DNA of 64,000 bases from Sphingopyxis sp. TUF1 (GTDB lineage Bacteria; Pseudomonadota; Alphaproteobacteria; Sphingomonadales; Sphingomonadaceae), in contig NZ_CP144683.1 of assembly GCF_036687315.1 (NCBI RefSeq), forward strand, positions 2,054,001-2,118,000. The letters are read 5' to 3'. This document shows positions 19,779 to 28,988 of this stretch, in pieces. The notes under the pieces were generated by a model. It was given only the letters and a program-made list of their open reading frames with translations, had not been told where the DNA came from and did not search any database. Numbering within the stretch: the first letter of the stretch is position 1; every line of letters begins with the position of its first letter. The position numbers were made by a program, and so were the translations under genes.

Positions 19779-20693
19779 TCAGGCTCCCGTCTTGCGTTCG
19801 AGGGCATCCTTGGCAAGTTCGCCGATGCCGCCGAGCGTCCCGATCAGCTGCGTCGCTTCGACCGGGAACAGGATCGTCTTGCTGTTCGGGCTGGTGGCGA
19901 ACTGGCTGACGGCTTCGACATATTTCTGCGCGATGAAATAGTTGATCGCCTGCGCATTGCCGCTGGCGATCGCGTCGCTGACCATCTGCGTCGCCTTGGC
20001 TTCGGCCTCGGCTTCGCGCTCGCGCGCTTCGGCATCGCGGAAAGCGGCTTCGCGGCGGCCCTCGGCCTGGAGGATCTGGCCCTGCTTCTCGCCCTCGGCG
20101 CGCAGGATTTCCGACGCCCGCAGCCCTTCGGCTTCGAGGATCGCAGCGCGCTTTTCGCGCTCCGCCTTCATCTGGCGCGCCATGGCATTCGAAATGTCGG
20201 CGGGCGGGCGGATGTCCTTGATCTCGACGCGCGTGATCTTGACCCCCCATGGCGTCGTCGCGTCGTCGACGACGTGCAGCAGGCGCGCGTTGATTTCGTC
20301 GCGTTTCGACAGCGTTTCGTCAAGGTCCATCGACCCCATCACGGTGCGCAGGTTCGTCGTCGTCAGGTTCATGATCGACAGATAAAGGTCGCTGACCTCA
20401 TAGGCCGCTTTGGCGGCGTCGAGCACCTGAAAGAACACCACCCCGTCGACCGCGACCATCGCATTGTCCTTGGTGATGATTTCCTGTCCCGGGATGTCGA
20501 GCACCTGTTCCATCATGTTCACCTTGCGCCCGACACGGTCGAAGATCGGCATGATGAAGTTGAGCCCCGGCTGCGCGGTGTGCGTGTAGCGGCCGAAGCG
20601 TTCGATCGTATAGGCGAAGCCCTGGCGCACGGGCGTCAACGCCCAGATCAGGAACACCAGCGCCAGAACGACCAGTGCAAGTGCAAATTCCAT
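19779..20693 (-). CDS. qmcA: SPFH/band-7 (stomatin-like) protein, QmcA type
   Basis: A 304 aa protein with one N-terminal membrane helix (about residues 2-18) and an SPFH domain: [20 protein letters not shown], then [20 protein letters not shown] and [21 protein letters not shown] long charged, Ala/Glu-rich coiled coil follows, with the [19 protein letters not shown] segment at the end. Such proteins form oligomeric rings and scaffold proteases such as FtsH. It precedes the nfeD-type gene on the same strand, one base apart. Symbol by family resemblance. Confidence 0.9.
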   Translation of the reverse strand: MEFALALVVLALVFLIWALTPVRQGFAYTIERFGRYTHTAQPGLNFIMPIFDRVGRKVNMMEQVLDIPGQEIITKDNAMVAVDGVVFFQVLDAAKAAYEVSDLYLSIMNLTTTNLRTVMGSMDLDETLSKRDEINARLLHVVDDATTPWGVKITRVEIKDIRPPADISNAMARQMKAEREKRAAILEAEGLRASEILRAEGEKQGQILQAEGRREAAFRDAEAREREAEAEAKATQMVSDAIASGNAQAINYFIAQKYVEAVSQFATSPNSKTILFPVEATQLIGTLGGIGELAKDALERKTGA

Positions 20694-20778
20694 CGATCAT
20701 CCCCTCTTGCAAAAACGTCTCTTTGCAAACCCGCCTTCCTTATTGCGGCAACCGCGCGGCTACGCCACAGAAAAGCGC

Positions 20779-21582
20779 ATGACCGATTTTGCCCCCCGCT
20801 CGCTGCTCTATGTTCCAGGATCGAACGCCCGCGCGCTTGAAAAGGCCGCGGGTCTTGCGGCCGACTTGCTGATTATCGACCTGGAGGATGCCGTGCCCGC
20901 CGATCGCAAGGCCGAGGCGCGCGCGGCCATGCGCGCGGCGGTGACCGCGGGCTATCCGGGCAAGCGTGTCGCGGTGCGCGTCAACGCGACGGGCGGCCTC
21001 GGGCAGGCGGACGACCTGGCCGCTATTGCGGGGCTGGCGCTCGACGCGGTGGTGCTGCCGAAAGTCGATGCGCCGGACGATCTGGGCCCGCTGCGTGCGC
21101 TCGGCCTGCCCGTCCTCGCGATGATCGAGACACCCGCCGCCATCTATGCCGCGCGGGAGATCGCCGCGGACGACGCCGTCGCGGGGCTGATCGCGGGGCT
21201 CAACGACCTCGCGCACGAACTGAAGCTGCCGGACGGTATGGACCGCAGCGCGATGAGCCACGCAATCCAGGCGATTGTGCTCGCGGCGCGCGCGGCCGGC
21301 GTCTGGTGCTTCGACGGCGTTTACAATGCGATCGACGACGCCGCGGGCTTCGCCGCCGAGGCGGCCGAGGGGCGGCGGCTGGGCTTCGACGGCAAGACGC
21401 TGATCCACCCATCGCAGGTAGATCCGTGCAACGCCGCCTTTGCGCCGACGGCGCGTGAGATTGCCGCGGCCGAGGCATTGGTCGCGGCGGCAACCGGCGG
21501 CGCGCAGCGGCACGAGGGGCGGATGATCGAGGATATGCACGTCGCGGCGGCGCGCGCGTTGCTCGCGCGGACGGGGCGGTGA
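20779..21582 (+). CDS. CoA ester lyase (CitE/HpcH-HpaI-like)
   Basis: A 267 aa TIM-barrel protein of the citrate lyase beta (CitE-like) family. Visible signatures are RSLLYVPGSNARALEKA at the N-terminus, DLEDAVPADRK with the acidic metal ligand, the strand VRVNATG, the conserved METPAAIYAA-type segment IETPAAIYAAREI, and LIHPSQVDPCN near the C-terminus. Members cleave or form CoA esters such as malyl-CoA, citramalyl-CoA or citryl-ACP. No partner citDF genes are nearby, so a stand-alone malyl- or citramalyl-CoA lyase is likelier than citrate lyase. Divergent from the SPFH gene. Confidence 0.85.
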   Translation: MTDFAPRSLLYVPGSNARALEKAAGLAADLLIIDLEDAVPADRKAEARAAMRAAVTAGYPGKRVAVRVNATGGLGQADDLAAIAGLALDAVVLPKVDAPDDLGPLRALGLPVLAMIETPAAIYAAREIAADDAVAGLIAGLNDLAHELKLPDGMDRSAMSHAIQAIVLAARAAGVWCFDGVYNAIDDAAGFAAEAAEGRRLGFDGKTLIHPSQVDPCNAAFAPTAREIAAAEALVAAATGGAQRHEGRMIEDMHVAAARALLARTGR

Positions 21583-21590
21583 GGTTTTAG

Positions 21591-21710
21591 CCCCTCCCCT
21601 TCAGGGGAGGGGTTGGGGTGGGGCCATCGGCCTTGCGCAAGGCCGATGGCCCCACCCTGCGACTAGCGAACAAGTTCGCAAGTCTCGCTGCCCTCCCCTG
21701 AAGGGGAGGG
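21591..21710. repeat. Cluster of three hairpins between the CitE-like and M28 peptidase genes
   Basis: Three palindromes follow one another. CCCCTCCCC / GGGGAGGGG lies at 21591-21612. A perfect 18-bp stem with a GCGC loop lies at 21617-21656. CCCTCCCCT / AGGGGAGGG lies at 21691-21710. The first and last are near mirror copies, so the whole block is itself inverted. It looks like a mobile-type palindromic repeat of the 'CCCCTCCC' kind and not a promoter. Confidence 0.85.
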
Positions 21711-21763
21711 CGTAAGCACGCCCTTCGTCGTTCGACGAACCGCCTTGCCTGCCCGCGGCGGAA

Positions 21764-23284
21764 ATGTCATGCCGCGCGCCCATGACAACCATGCCCTTCC
21801 GCGCCGCCATTGCAGCCGTCGCCCTGATCGCCCTATCGACCCCCGTTCTGGCCGCGCCCGCCAAGGCGGACGCCCCGATTACCGAGGCGGACCTTGCCGC
21901 GCATATCAAGGTGCTGGCGGACGATGCGTTCGAGGGGCGCGCGCCGGGCACCGACGGCGAGGATCGCACAATTGCCTATATCGTCGGCGAATGGGCAAAG
22001 GCGGGGCTCCAAGCGGTGCCGGGCAGCGCAACCCCGTGGCTCCAGCCGGTGCCCTTTGTCGAGACGCAGGCGCTGGGCGGCACAGGGACGTTCAAGGTGA
22101 ACGGCCGCGATTTCGCGCTCGGCGATGACGGCGTCGTCGTGAGCGGGCGTGAAGCATCGGTGACGCTCGCGGGCGTTCCCGCAGTCTTCGTCGGCTATGG
22201 AGTCGATGGTGCAGGTCAGGTCAATGCCGACGTCCGGGGCAAGCTCGCGATCATGCTGTTCGACAACGCGCCCTTTGGCGACAAGCTGCCGCGCTATCGC
22301 GAACGGCGTCAGCTGCTCGCCGATGCGGGCGCCTCCGCGGTGCTGGTGATCGCAACCGATGCGGTGCCGTGGGATGCGCTGCGCGAAAGCGTCGGCAGCA
22401 AATCCATGCGCCTTGCCAGCGCCAGGGTGGGCGCGCCGGTGAGCGGTTTCCTGTCGGGCGCCGCCGCGAACGCTCTGTTTAGAGCCGCGGGACAGGATGG
22501 CGCCGCGCTACGCGAGGCGGCCAAAGCGTCGGACTATCGAGGCGCAGCGCTGTCCGTGACCGCGGACTTTACCGCACAATCGGCGGTTCGCCCCTTCGCC
22601 AGCCACAATGTCGTTGCAAGGCTGCCGGGCGCGAAGCCCGACGGCAAGGCCGTGCTGTTCTTGGGCCACTGGGACCATCTGGGCATCTGCGCGCCCGAGG
22701 GCGAGACCGACCGCATCTGTAACGGCGCGGTCGACAATGCGAGCGGGATCGCGATGCTGATCGAGGTTGCGAAGCGGCTGGGCAAGGGCGTGCGCCCCGA
22801 CCGCGATGTTTATTTCCTCGCGACGACGGCAGAGGAGCAGGGCCTGCTTGGCGCGCGTTATTTTGCCGATCATCCGGTGGTTCCGCTCGGCGACATCACC
22901 GTTGCGCTCAACGTCGACACAGTTGCGATTTCGCCGCGCGGCACGCCCGTGGCGACGATCGGCCGCGGCAAGCCCGCCTATGACGCAGTGGTGCGTGAGG
23001 TGGCGACCAGGCTGGGCCGCACGCTCGACGAGGATGGCGAGGCCGACCCCTTCATCCAGCGGCAGGACGGCTGGGCGCTGGGCGCGAAGGGTGTCGCTTC
23101 GCTGATGGTCGGCGGCAGCTTTTCGGACATGAAACTGCTCGAGGCATTCCTCGGCAGCGACTATCACCGGCCGGGCGACAATTTCTCCGACAAGATACCG
23201 CTCGGGGGCGCGGCCGAGGATGCCGATCTGCACGTCGCGCTGGGACGGGCGTTTGCCGACACGAAGCGGTGGGCCGTCAAGTAG
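21764..23284 (+). CDS. Secreted M28-family metallopeptidase
   Basis: A 506 aa exported zinc aminopeptidase. A signal peptide (MPFRAAIAAVALIALSTPVL + AAPA) directs it to the periplasm or outside. A protease-associated domain occupies about residues 120-260. The M28 zinc ligands are visible: LGHWDHLG (His, Asp), GAVDNASGIAML (bridging Asp), and TTAEEQGLLGARYF (catalytic Glu and ligand Glu), with the remaining Asp and His in LNVDTVA and DYHRPGDNF. The ATG at 21764 is given; one at 21782 would remove six residues and leave the signal peptide unchanged. A repeat element follows. Confidence 0.9.
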   Translation: MSCRAPMTTMPFRAAIAAVALIALSTPVLAAPAKADAPITEADLAAHIKVLADDAFEGRAPGTDGEDRTIAYIVGEWAKAGLQAVPGSATPWLQPVPFVETQALGGTGTFKVNGRDFALGDDGVVVSGREASVTLAGVPAVFVGYGVDGAGQVNADVRGKLAIMLFDNAPFGDKLPRYRERRQLLADAGASAVLVIATDAVPWDALRESVGSKSMRLASARVGAPVSGFLSGAAANALFRAAGQDGAALREAAKASDYRGAALSVTADFTAQSAVRPFASHNVVARLPGAKPDGKAVLFLGHWDHLGICAPEGETDRICNGAVDNASGIAMLIEVAKRLGKGVRPDRDVYFLATTAEEQGLLGARYFADHPVVPLGDITVALNVDTVAISPRGTPVATIGRGKPAYDAVVREVATRLGRTLDEDGEADPFIQRQDGWALGAKGVASLMVGGSFSDMKLLEAFLGSDYHRPGDNFSDKIPLGGAAEDADLHVALGRAFADTKRWAVK

Positions 23285-23294
23285 CTCTGTAGCG

Positions 23295-23393
23295 CGTCAT
23301 TGCGAGGAGCCGGAGGCGACGCGGCAATCTCCAGCCCTCGACCTTACGCAAAGGTCGAGGGCTGGAGATTACTTCGCTGCGCTCGCAATGACG
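23295..23393. repeat. Palindromic intergenic element, 'CGTCATTGCGAG' family, copy 2
   Basis: Outer arms CGTCATTGCGAG / CTCGCAATGACG enclose an inner perfect 20-bp stem starting AATCTCCAGCCCTCGACCTT with a 4-base ACGC loop. It fills the gap between the convergent ends of the M28 peptidase and the DAHP synthase gene. Confidence 0.9.
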
Positions 23394-23402
23394 AGAAAGA
23401 AA

Positions 23403-24776
23403 TTAAGCCGCCTGCTTGGCGCGATCCGCCATTTCCTGATTGAGCATCTCTGCCAGCAGAAAGGCGAGTTCGAGCGACTGCCCCGCGTTCAAACGCGGGT
23501 CGCAGTGGGTGTGATAACGGTCGGCGAGGTCCATCTGCGTCACGTCCATCGCGCCGCCGGTGCATTCGGTGACATTCTGGCCGGTCATCTCGATATGGAT
23601 GCCGCCGCCATGCGTGCCCTCGGCGCGGTGCACGGCGAAGAAGCCGCGCACTTCGGCGAGGATACGCTCGAACGGGCGCGTCTTATAGCCGTTGGGCGTC
23701 TTGATGACGTTGCCGTGCATCGGGTCGCACGACCAGACGACGGGATGCCCCGATTCCTTCACCGCGCGCACCAGCCTGGGCAGATGCGCCTCGATCTTGT
23801 CATGGCCATAGCGTGTAATGAGCGTCATCCGCCCAGCGACATGATTGGGATTGAGCGTGTCGAGCAGGCGCAGCAGCGCGTCGGGCTCCAGGCTGGGCCC
23901 GCATTTCATGCCGACCGGATTGCCGATGCCGCGCAGATATTCGATATGCGCCGAGCCTTCGAATCGCGTGCGGTCGCCAACCCACAGGAAATGCCCCGAG
24001 GTGTCGTACCAGCCGCCGGTCAGGCTGTCCTGCCGCGTCAGCGCCTGCTCATAGGGGAGCAGCAGCGCCTCATGGCTGGTATAGAAGCTGGTGCCCTTGA
24101 TCTGCGGCACCGTCTCGGGCGTGACGCCGCATGCTTCCATGAAAGCGAGGGCTTCGGAAATCCGCGCGGCGGTTTCCTGATATTTCTTCGCCCAGGGGCT
24201 ACGGTCCATGAAATCATGCGTCCAGGCGTTGACCTGGTGAAGATTGGCATAGCCGCCGCCGGCGAAGGCGCGCAGCAGGTTCAGCGTCGCCGCCGACTGG
24301 TTATACGCCTTGACCATGCGCGCAGGGTCGGGCTCGCGGCCTGCTTCCTCGAACGCGATGTCGTTGATGATGTCGCCGCGATAGCTCGGCAGCGAAACGC
24401 CATCCACGTCTTCCATATCGGCCGAGCGCGGCTTGGCGAACTGCCCCGCCATGCGGCCGAGCTTCACCACCGGCATTTTCGAGGCGAAGGTCAGCACGAC
24501 CGCCATCTGGAGGAGAACGCGGAAGGTATCGCGAATATTGTTCGGATGGAATTCGGCAAAGCTTTCGGCGCAATCGCCGCCCTGCAGCAGGAACGCCTTG
24601 CCCTCGGCAACGCGCGCGAGTTCGCTCGTCAGCTCGCGCGCTTCGCCGGCGAAGACAAGCGGCGGATAGCCCGCGAGCTCGCGTTCGGCGGCGGCGAGCG
24701 CATCGGCGTCGCGATAAGTGGGCAGCTGGCGTGCCTCGTGCGAGCGCCAGCTATGCGGTTGCCAGTTTTTCGTCAT
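23403..24776 (-). CDS. aroG: Class II 3-deoxy-7-phosphoheptulonate (DAHP) synthase
   Basis: This enzyme joins phosphoenolpyruvate and erythrose 4-phosphate to start the shikimate pathway. The 457 aa length and motifs are of the plant-like class II form: [14 protein letters not shown] for phosphate and PEP contacts, [56 protein letters not shown], and the C-terminal [10 protein letters not shown] and [15 protein letters not shown]. There is no added N-terminal regulatory extension like that of the mycobacterial enzyme. The symbol follows class II usage and is not certain for this organism. It converges on the M28 peptidase. Confidence 0.95.
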   Translation of the reverse strand: MTKNWQPHSWRSHEARQLPTYRDADALAAAERELAGYPPLVFAGEARELTSELARVAEGKAFLLQGGDCAESFAEFHPNNIRDTFRVLLQMAVVLTFASKMPVVKLGRMAGQFAKPRSADMEDVDGVSLPSYRGDIINDIAFEEAGREPDPARMVKAYNQSAATLNLLRAFAGGGYANLHQVNAWTHDFMDRSPWAKKYQETAARISEALAFMEACGVTPETVPQIKGTSFYTSHEALLLPYEQALTRQDSLTGGWYDTSGHFLWVGDRTRFEGSAHIEYLRGIGNPVGMKCGPSLEPDALLRLLDTLNPNHVAGRMTLITRYGHDKIEAHLPRLVRAVKESGHPVVWSCDPMHGNVIKTPNGYKTRPFERILAEVRGFFAVHRAEGTHGGGIHIEMTGQNVTECTGGAMDVTQMDLADRYHTHCDPRLNAGQSLELAFLLAEMLNQEMADRAKQAA

Positions 24777-25027
24777 CTGCCTGTCATTTTCATCATCGAA
24801 TCATGCGCCCCATGGCGCCAATGGCCGCCGGACGCAATGTGTGCGGGACGATTGGGGCGGAAAATTAGCATTATCGTGACATTTGCGCACCTATGCTTTT
24901 CTTCAGGACCATGAACTGATAGTTTCTTGCGGGACTTTGGCGTGTGGGAGGGCGTTCAAGGTTCTGGGCTATCGACGACGTCATACACCCAATGGCCCGG
25001 TGCGGGCCGGGATGCGAGCGATTGGCT

Positions 25028-25705
25028 ATGGCGAGTTCCGACTCCGCGTGGTTCCTTTACGGGGCATTGCTGCTCCTTCTGGCGACGAGTTTCGTCGTGC
25101 GTATCGATTATGTGCGCATCGGCCTTGCCGCCGCGGCGCTGGTCGCGCTGCCGCTCACCCTCTTTCGCGCGTCTGACCCCGGTTACAGCCTGCTTGTCCT
25201 TGCGATCCTTGCGGTCAACATCGGCATCCTCATGCGGTTGTGGCTGCGCGGCGCGAAGGTGCGCTTCTCGCCCGAAGACGAGGAACTGCGGCGCCGGCAT
25301 TTTCCGGGGCTCAGCGCGCACGCGGCGCGCGGTCTGATCGACCAGGGGCATTGGATCTCAGCGAAGCGTGGCGAGGTGCTGATCCGCGAAAGCCAGGCAG
25401 CACCCAGCCTTTTCTATCTGGCGGAGGGGCGCGCGGCGATTCTGCGCGACGGGGTCGAGGTCGGCCGCTTGTCCGACGGCGAGCTGATTGGCGAGGCGAC
25501 GGTGCTCGACGGATCGCATGCGACGGGTACGGTCGTGCTGGGCAGCAACGCGCGGCTGTGGTTCGTCCCCGCCGCGGCCCTCCGCGCCTATCTGGCGGCC
25601 AATCCCGATATCGCGGCCGAGCTGCACGAGGGGTTCGCGCGCGCGTTGCGCGGCAAGCTGGCGAGCGCGAACACGCGCATCGCGGACCGCGCCGTGGTTT
25701 CGTGA
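25028..25705 (+). CDS. Membrane protein with a cyclic-nucleotide-binding-like (Popeye-type) domain
   Basis: A 225 aa protein with three transmembrane segments (about residues 8-25, 30-46, 52-72), the sequence KVRFSPEDEELRRRHFPGLS, and a cyclic-nucleotide-binding-like beta barrel (residues about 95-200, GEVLIRESQAAPSLFYLAEG, GRLSDGELIGEATVLDGSHA). The 3-TM plus SPE motif plus CNB fold resembles bacterial Popeye-domain proteins. The usual phosphate-binding Arg after the GE motif is not seen. There is no DNA-binding helix-turn-helix as in Crp/Fnr. The start is the ATG nearest the first helix; ATG at 24992 is possible. Ligand and role are unknown. Confidence 0.75.
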   Translation: MASSDSAWFLYGALLLLLATSFVVRIDYVRIGLAAAALVALPLTLFRASDPGYSLLVLAILAVNIGILMRLWLRGAKVRFSPEDEELRRRHFPGLSAHAARGLIDQGHWISAKRGEVLIRESQAAPSLFYLAEGRAAILRDGVEVGRLSDGELIGEATVLDGSHATGTVVLGSNARLWFVPAAALRAYLAANPDIAAELHEGFARALRGKLASANTRIADRAVVS

Positions 25706-25760
25706 TGATCGCCGCGGTGCAGCCTCGTATCTGCAACCGCCGCCTGCTAATCCCTCCGCC

Positions 25761-26111
25761 ATGACGATGATTCTCTATGGCATTCCCAACTGCGATACGG
25801 TGAAGAGGGCGCGCCGCTGGCTTGATGAGCGGGGTGTGGCACACCGGTTCCACGACTTTCGGAAAGACGGCTTGGACCCTGAACGGCTTCAGCGCTGGAT
25901 CGACGAACTCGGATGGGAAAAGCTGCTCAACAAGGCCGGTACGACCTTTCGCAAATTGCCCGATGAAGCCAAGGCGGAACTTGATGCGGGCTCGGCCAAG
26001 GCGTTGATGCTCGAGCAACCGGCGATGATCCGGCGGCCGGTGGTGGAGACCGGGGACGGGGTCAGCATAGGCTTTTCCGCCGACGACTGGCAGGCGCGCT
26101 TTGCGGCATGA
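25761..26111 (+). CDS. ArsC/Spx/YffB-family thioredoxin-fold protein
   Basis: A 116 aa thioredoxin-fold protein. The catalytic-type motif YGIPNCDTVKRARRWL has a single cysteine, as in YffB, and continues with VAHRFHDFRKDGL and the conserved NKAGTTFRKLPDEAK and MIRRPVVETG segments. Members include arsenate reductases and the regulator Spx, but the YffB branch has no established arsenate activity and no ars genes lie nearby. The ATG follows the end of the Popeye-like gene by 55 bases, and the stop overlaps the next start (ATGATG), implying coupling to the glycerophosphodiesterase gene. Confidence 0.88.
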   Translation: MTMILYGIPNCDTVKRARRWLDERGVAHRFHDFRKDGLDPERLQRWIDELGWEKLLNKAGTTFRKLPDEAKAELDAGSAKALMLEQPAMIRRPVVETGDGVSIGFSADDWQARFAA

Positions 26112-27184
26112 TGCGCTGGGTTGCGGCCCTTCTGGCCCTCATGCCGCTCGCCGGCTGTTCGGCTGATCCGGTGATGGCCGAGCCCACGCTTGACGGTAAA
26201 CCGCCCGTCGTCATCGCGCACCGCGGCGCGTCGGGCGAGCGGCCCGAACATACGATCGCGAGCTATCGTCTGGCGATCGAGCAGGGCGCCGACTTCATCG
26301 AACCCGATCTGGTGCTCACGCGCGACGGTGTGCTCGTGGCGCGTCACGAGAATGAGATTTCGGAGACGACCGACGTCGCGGACCGGCCAGAATTTGCCAA
26401 TCGCAAGGCGACAAAGACGATCGACGGAGACGAGGTGACGGGCTGGTTCACCGAGGATTTCACGCTCGCCGAGCTCAAGACCTTGCGCGCGAAGGAACGG
26501 CTGCCGCAACTGCGCGGAACGGCGTTCGACGGGCGGTTCGCGGTGCCGACCTTCGAGGAGATACTGACGCTGCTCGCCGAGGTGAACCGCGGGCGCACCA
26601 AGCCCGTCGGCGTTTATCCCGAGACCAAGCATCCGAGCTATTTCGCGTCGATCGGCCTGCCGCACGAAGCGCCGCTCCTCGAACTGCTCGATCGCTTCGG
26701 CTATCGTGGCCGCACTGCACCGGTGTTCGTTCAGAGCTTCGAGGTGGGCAATCTCATCGATCTGCGCGAAAAAACCGACCTCCCGCTGATCCAGCTGGTC
26801 GATGCGAGCGGCGGTCCCGCCGACCGGCCCGACGCGAGCTACGCCGCCATGACGTCGCCGGCGGGTCTCAGATTGATCGCGGCCTACGCCGACGGGATCG
26901 GTCCGAACAAGGCGATGGTCATTCCGCGCGGGATGCTCGGACGGCTCGGTGAACCGACCGGTCTGGTGCGCGACGCTCATAAAGCGGGGCTGAAAGTGCA
27001 TCCCTGGACGTTTCGCCGCGAAAATTATTTTCTGCCGCTCAGCGACAAGGGTGGCCTCAATCCCGCGGCGCATGGCGACCTGGGCGGCGAGATCGCTGCT
27101 TATCTTGCGACAGGCATCGACGGCCTGTTCAGCGACAATGTGCGCGAAGCGGTCGCGGCGGTGGGCGACGCGCGGGCTCGTTGA
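26108..27184 (+). CDS. glpQ: Glycerophosphodiester phosphodiesterase, lipoprotein
   Basis: A 358 aa enzyme that hydrolyses glycerophosphodiesters to glycerol 3-phosphate and an alcohol. The lipobox LAGC near residue 17 predicts membrane anchoring through the periplasmic face. The GDPD motifs are visible: HRGASGERPEHTIASYRLAI, FIEPDLVLTRDGVLVARHE (Glu-x-Asp ligands and catalytic His), YPETKHPSYF and a late HPWTFRREN. Length fits periplasmic GlpQ. The start overlaps the preceding gene by 4 bases. The gene lies before panB with its own gap of 72 bases. Confidence 0.92.
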   Translation: MMRWVAALLALMPLAGCSADPVMAEPTLDGKPPVVIAHRGASGERPEHTIASYRLAIEQGADFIEPDLVLTRDGVLVARHENEISETTDVADRPEFANRKATKTIDGDEVTGWFTEDFTLAELKTLRAKERLPQLRGTAFDGRFAVPTFEEILTLLAEVNRGRTKPVGVYPETKHPSYFASIGLPHEAPLLELLDRFGYRGRTAPVFVQSFEVGNLIDLREKTDLPLIQLVDASGGPADRPDASYAAMTSPAGLRLIAAYADGIGPNKAMVIPRGMLGRLGEPTGLVRDAHKAGLKVHPWTFRRENYFLPLSDKGGLNPAAHGDLGGEIAAYLATGIDGLFSDNVREAVAAVGDARAR

Positions 27185-27256
27185 GCGCAGCGCGCAAGTG
27201 CGCGCATTCCGGATTGCGTTGGCAATATATGGTCGCATCGGCTAAGCCCTCGCGCC

Positions 27257-28120
27257 ATGTCTACTCTCCCCAAAACGCTCACCCTCGACACATCCACCAG
27301 CCGCGCGAACCCGACGCCGCAGCCGATGAAGCGCCTGACGGTGCCGCGTATCCGGCAGCGCAAGGGGGGCGAGCCGATCGTGATGCTCACCGCCTATACG
27401 GTGCGCATGGCGCAACTGCTCGACCCGCATTGCGACATGCTGCTCGTCGGCGATTCGCTCGCGCAGGTGATCTACGGCCTGCCGCATACCGTCGGCGTCA
27501 CGATGGAGATGATGGCGCTGCACGGCGCCGCGGTCGTGCGTGGCAGCTATCATGCGGCGGTGATCGTCGATATGCCCTTCGGCAGCTATGAAGCGAGCCC
27601 GCAGCTGGCGTTCGACAACGCCGCGCGGCTCCTGAAAGAAACGGGCGCGGCGGCGGTGAAGGTCGAGGGCGGCAAGGTGCTGGCCCCGACGATCGAATTC
27701 CTGACCCAGCGCGGCATTCCGGTGATGGGTCATGTCGGGCTGACCCCGCAGGCGGTGAACATCCTCGGCGGCTATGGCGTGCGCGGCAAGAGCGAGGAGG
27801 AGGCCCGCTCAATCGTCGAGGATGCGGTCGCAGTCGCGCAGGCGGGCGCCTTTTCGATCGTCATCGAAGGCGTGCTCGAATCGATTGCGATCGAGATCAC
27901 GAACAAGGTCAATTGCCCGACGATCGGCATCGGTGCATCCGCCGAGTGTGACGGCCAGGTGCTCGTCACCGATGACATGCTGGGGATGTTCGAGCGCGTT
28001 CCCAAATTCGTCAAGCGCTATCAGGATCTTGGGAACATCATCAGCGGCGCGGCACAGGACTATGCCAGCGAAGTCAGGTCCCGTTCATTCCCGACCGAGG
28101 AACAGATTTATACGGGTTGA
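27257..28120 (+). CDS. panB: 3-methyl-2-oxobutanoate hydroxymethyltransferase (ketopantoate synthase)
   Basis: The first enzyme of pantothenate and hence CoA synthesis, using methylene-tetrahydrofolate. The 287 aa protein shows the family motifs: [39 protein letters not shown] (metal-binding Asp), [19 protein letters not shown], a lysine in [21 protein letters not shown] and [20 protein letters not shown] with a catalytic Glu. An N-terminal extension of about 25 residues precedes the core; it is slightly longer than the E. coli enzyme. Length and motifs are otherwise normal. Confidence 0.95.
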   Translation: MSTLPKTLTLDTSTSRANPTPQPMKRLTVPRIRQRKGGEPIVMLTAYTVRMAQLLDPHCDMLLVGDSLAQVIYGLPHTVGVTMEMMALHGAAVVRGSYHAAVIVDMPFGSYEASPQLAFDNAARLLKETGAAAVKVEGGKVLAPTIEFLTQRGIPVMGHVGLTPQAVNILGGYGVRGKSEEEARSIVEDAVAVAQAGAFSIVIEGVLESIAIEITNKVNCPTIGIGASAECDGQVLVTDDMLGMFERVPKFVKRYQDLGNIISGAAQDYASEVRSRSFPTEEQIYTG

Positions 28121-28222
28121 CGGCCTCGCGCCCCCGGACAAGTGAAACGCTTGGCCTTTCATCATGCCGTCGCTAAGGAAGCGGACCGGCCCCGTGCCGC
28201 CATGAAGTTTACGGAGGTTTGA

Positions 28223-28987
28223 TTGGCCCTGAGCCCGACGAACGATGCCGCGCTGTTGCAGGAAGTCGACGAAGCCGTCCGCAAGGACCGGCTCGATACG
28301 ATCATGCAGCGCTATGGCCGCTGGATCATCGGCGGTGTCGCCGCGATCCTGCTGGCGTTCGGCGGCTATCTTTACTGGAATCACCGGCAGGACGTCGCGC
28401 GCGGCGAGCAGGCGGAGGAATTGGTCGCGGCTCTCGACAAGCTTCAGGCCAACCAGCCGCGCGCCGCGGCGAGCGAGCTCGAGAAGATCGCCGCCGAGGG
28501 TACGCCGGCTTACCGCGCTGCGGCGATGATGCAGCAGGCAAATATCAAGGCCGGTGCGGGCGATCTCAAAGCCGCCGCCGCGCTGATGGCGAAGGTCGCC
28601 GCCGATACAGAGGTCGACCAGTCGCTCCGCGATCTGGCGCTGATCCGCCAGACGGCGTTCGAATATGACACGCTGAAACCCGAAGCGGTGATTGCGCGAA
28701 TGAAACCGATGGTCGATGCCAAGGATCCGGCGTCGAGCTGGTTCGCGAGCGCGGCCGAGCTGTCGGCGACGGCGCATTATCAGCTCGGCCAGTTCGATCA
28801 GGCGGGCGCGCTTTATGGCCGGATCGCCAAATTGCCCGACGTCACCAAATCGCTGCAATCGCGGGCGGTCCAGATGGCGGGGATGCTGGGTGTCGATGCC
28901 GTCACCGACCGCGCCGCCGAGAGCATCGCGGCCGAGCAAAAGGGCGCGGCGCCCGCCGCCGCCCAAAAGACTGAGGAAGCCAATTAA
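28223..28987 (+). CDS. YfgM-like tetratricopeptide-repeat membrane protein
   Basis: A 254 aa protein with a short cytoplasmic N-terminus, one transmembrane helix (about residues 33-52, IIGGVAAILLAFGGYLYWNH), and a periplasmic TPR-like region rich in Ala/Lys/Glu, ending in an Ala-rich tail. It has the topology of YfgM, an ancillary partner of the SecYEG-PpiD complex, and as in E. coli it sits just before bamB and der. Translation very probably begins at TTG: a GGAGG box (28213-28217) is 5 bases upstream. A 6-codon ATG frame (28202-28222) covers that box. The gene is coupled to bamB, 1 base apart. Confidence 0.85.
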   Translation: MALSPTNDAALLQEVDEAVRKDRLDTIMQRYGRWIIGGVAAILLAFGGYLYWNHRQDVARGEQAEELVAALDKLQANQPRAAASELEKIAAEGTPAYRAAAMMQQANIKAGAGDLKAAAALMAKVAADTEVDQSLRDLALIRQTAFEYDTLKPEAVIARMKPMVDAKDPASSWFASAAELSATAHYQLGQFDQAGALYGRIAKLPDVTKSLQSRAVQMAGMLGVDAVTDRAAESIAAEQKGAAPAAAQKTEEAN

Positions 28988-28988
28988 C

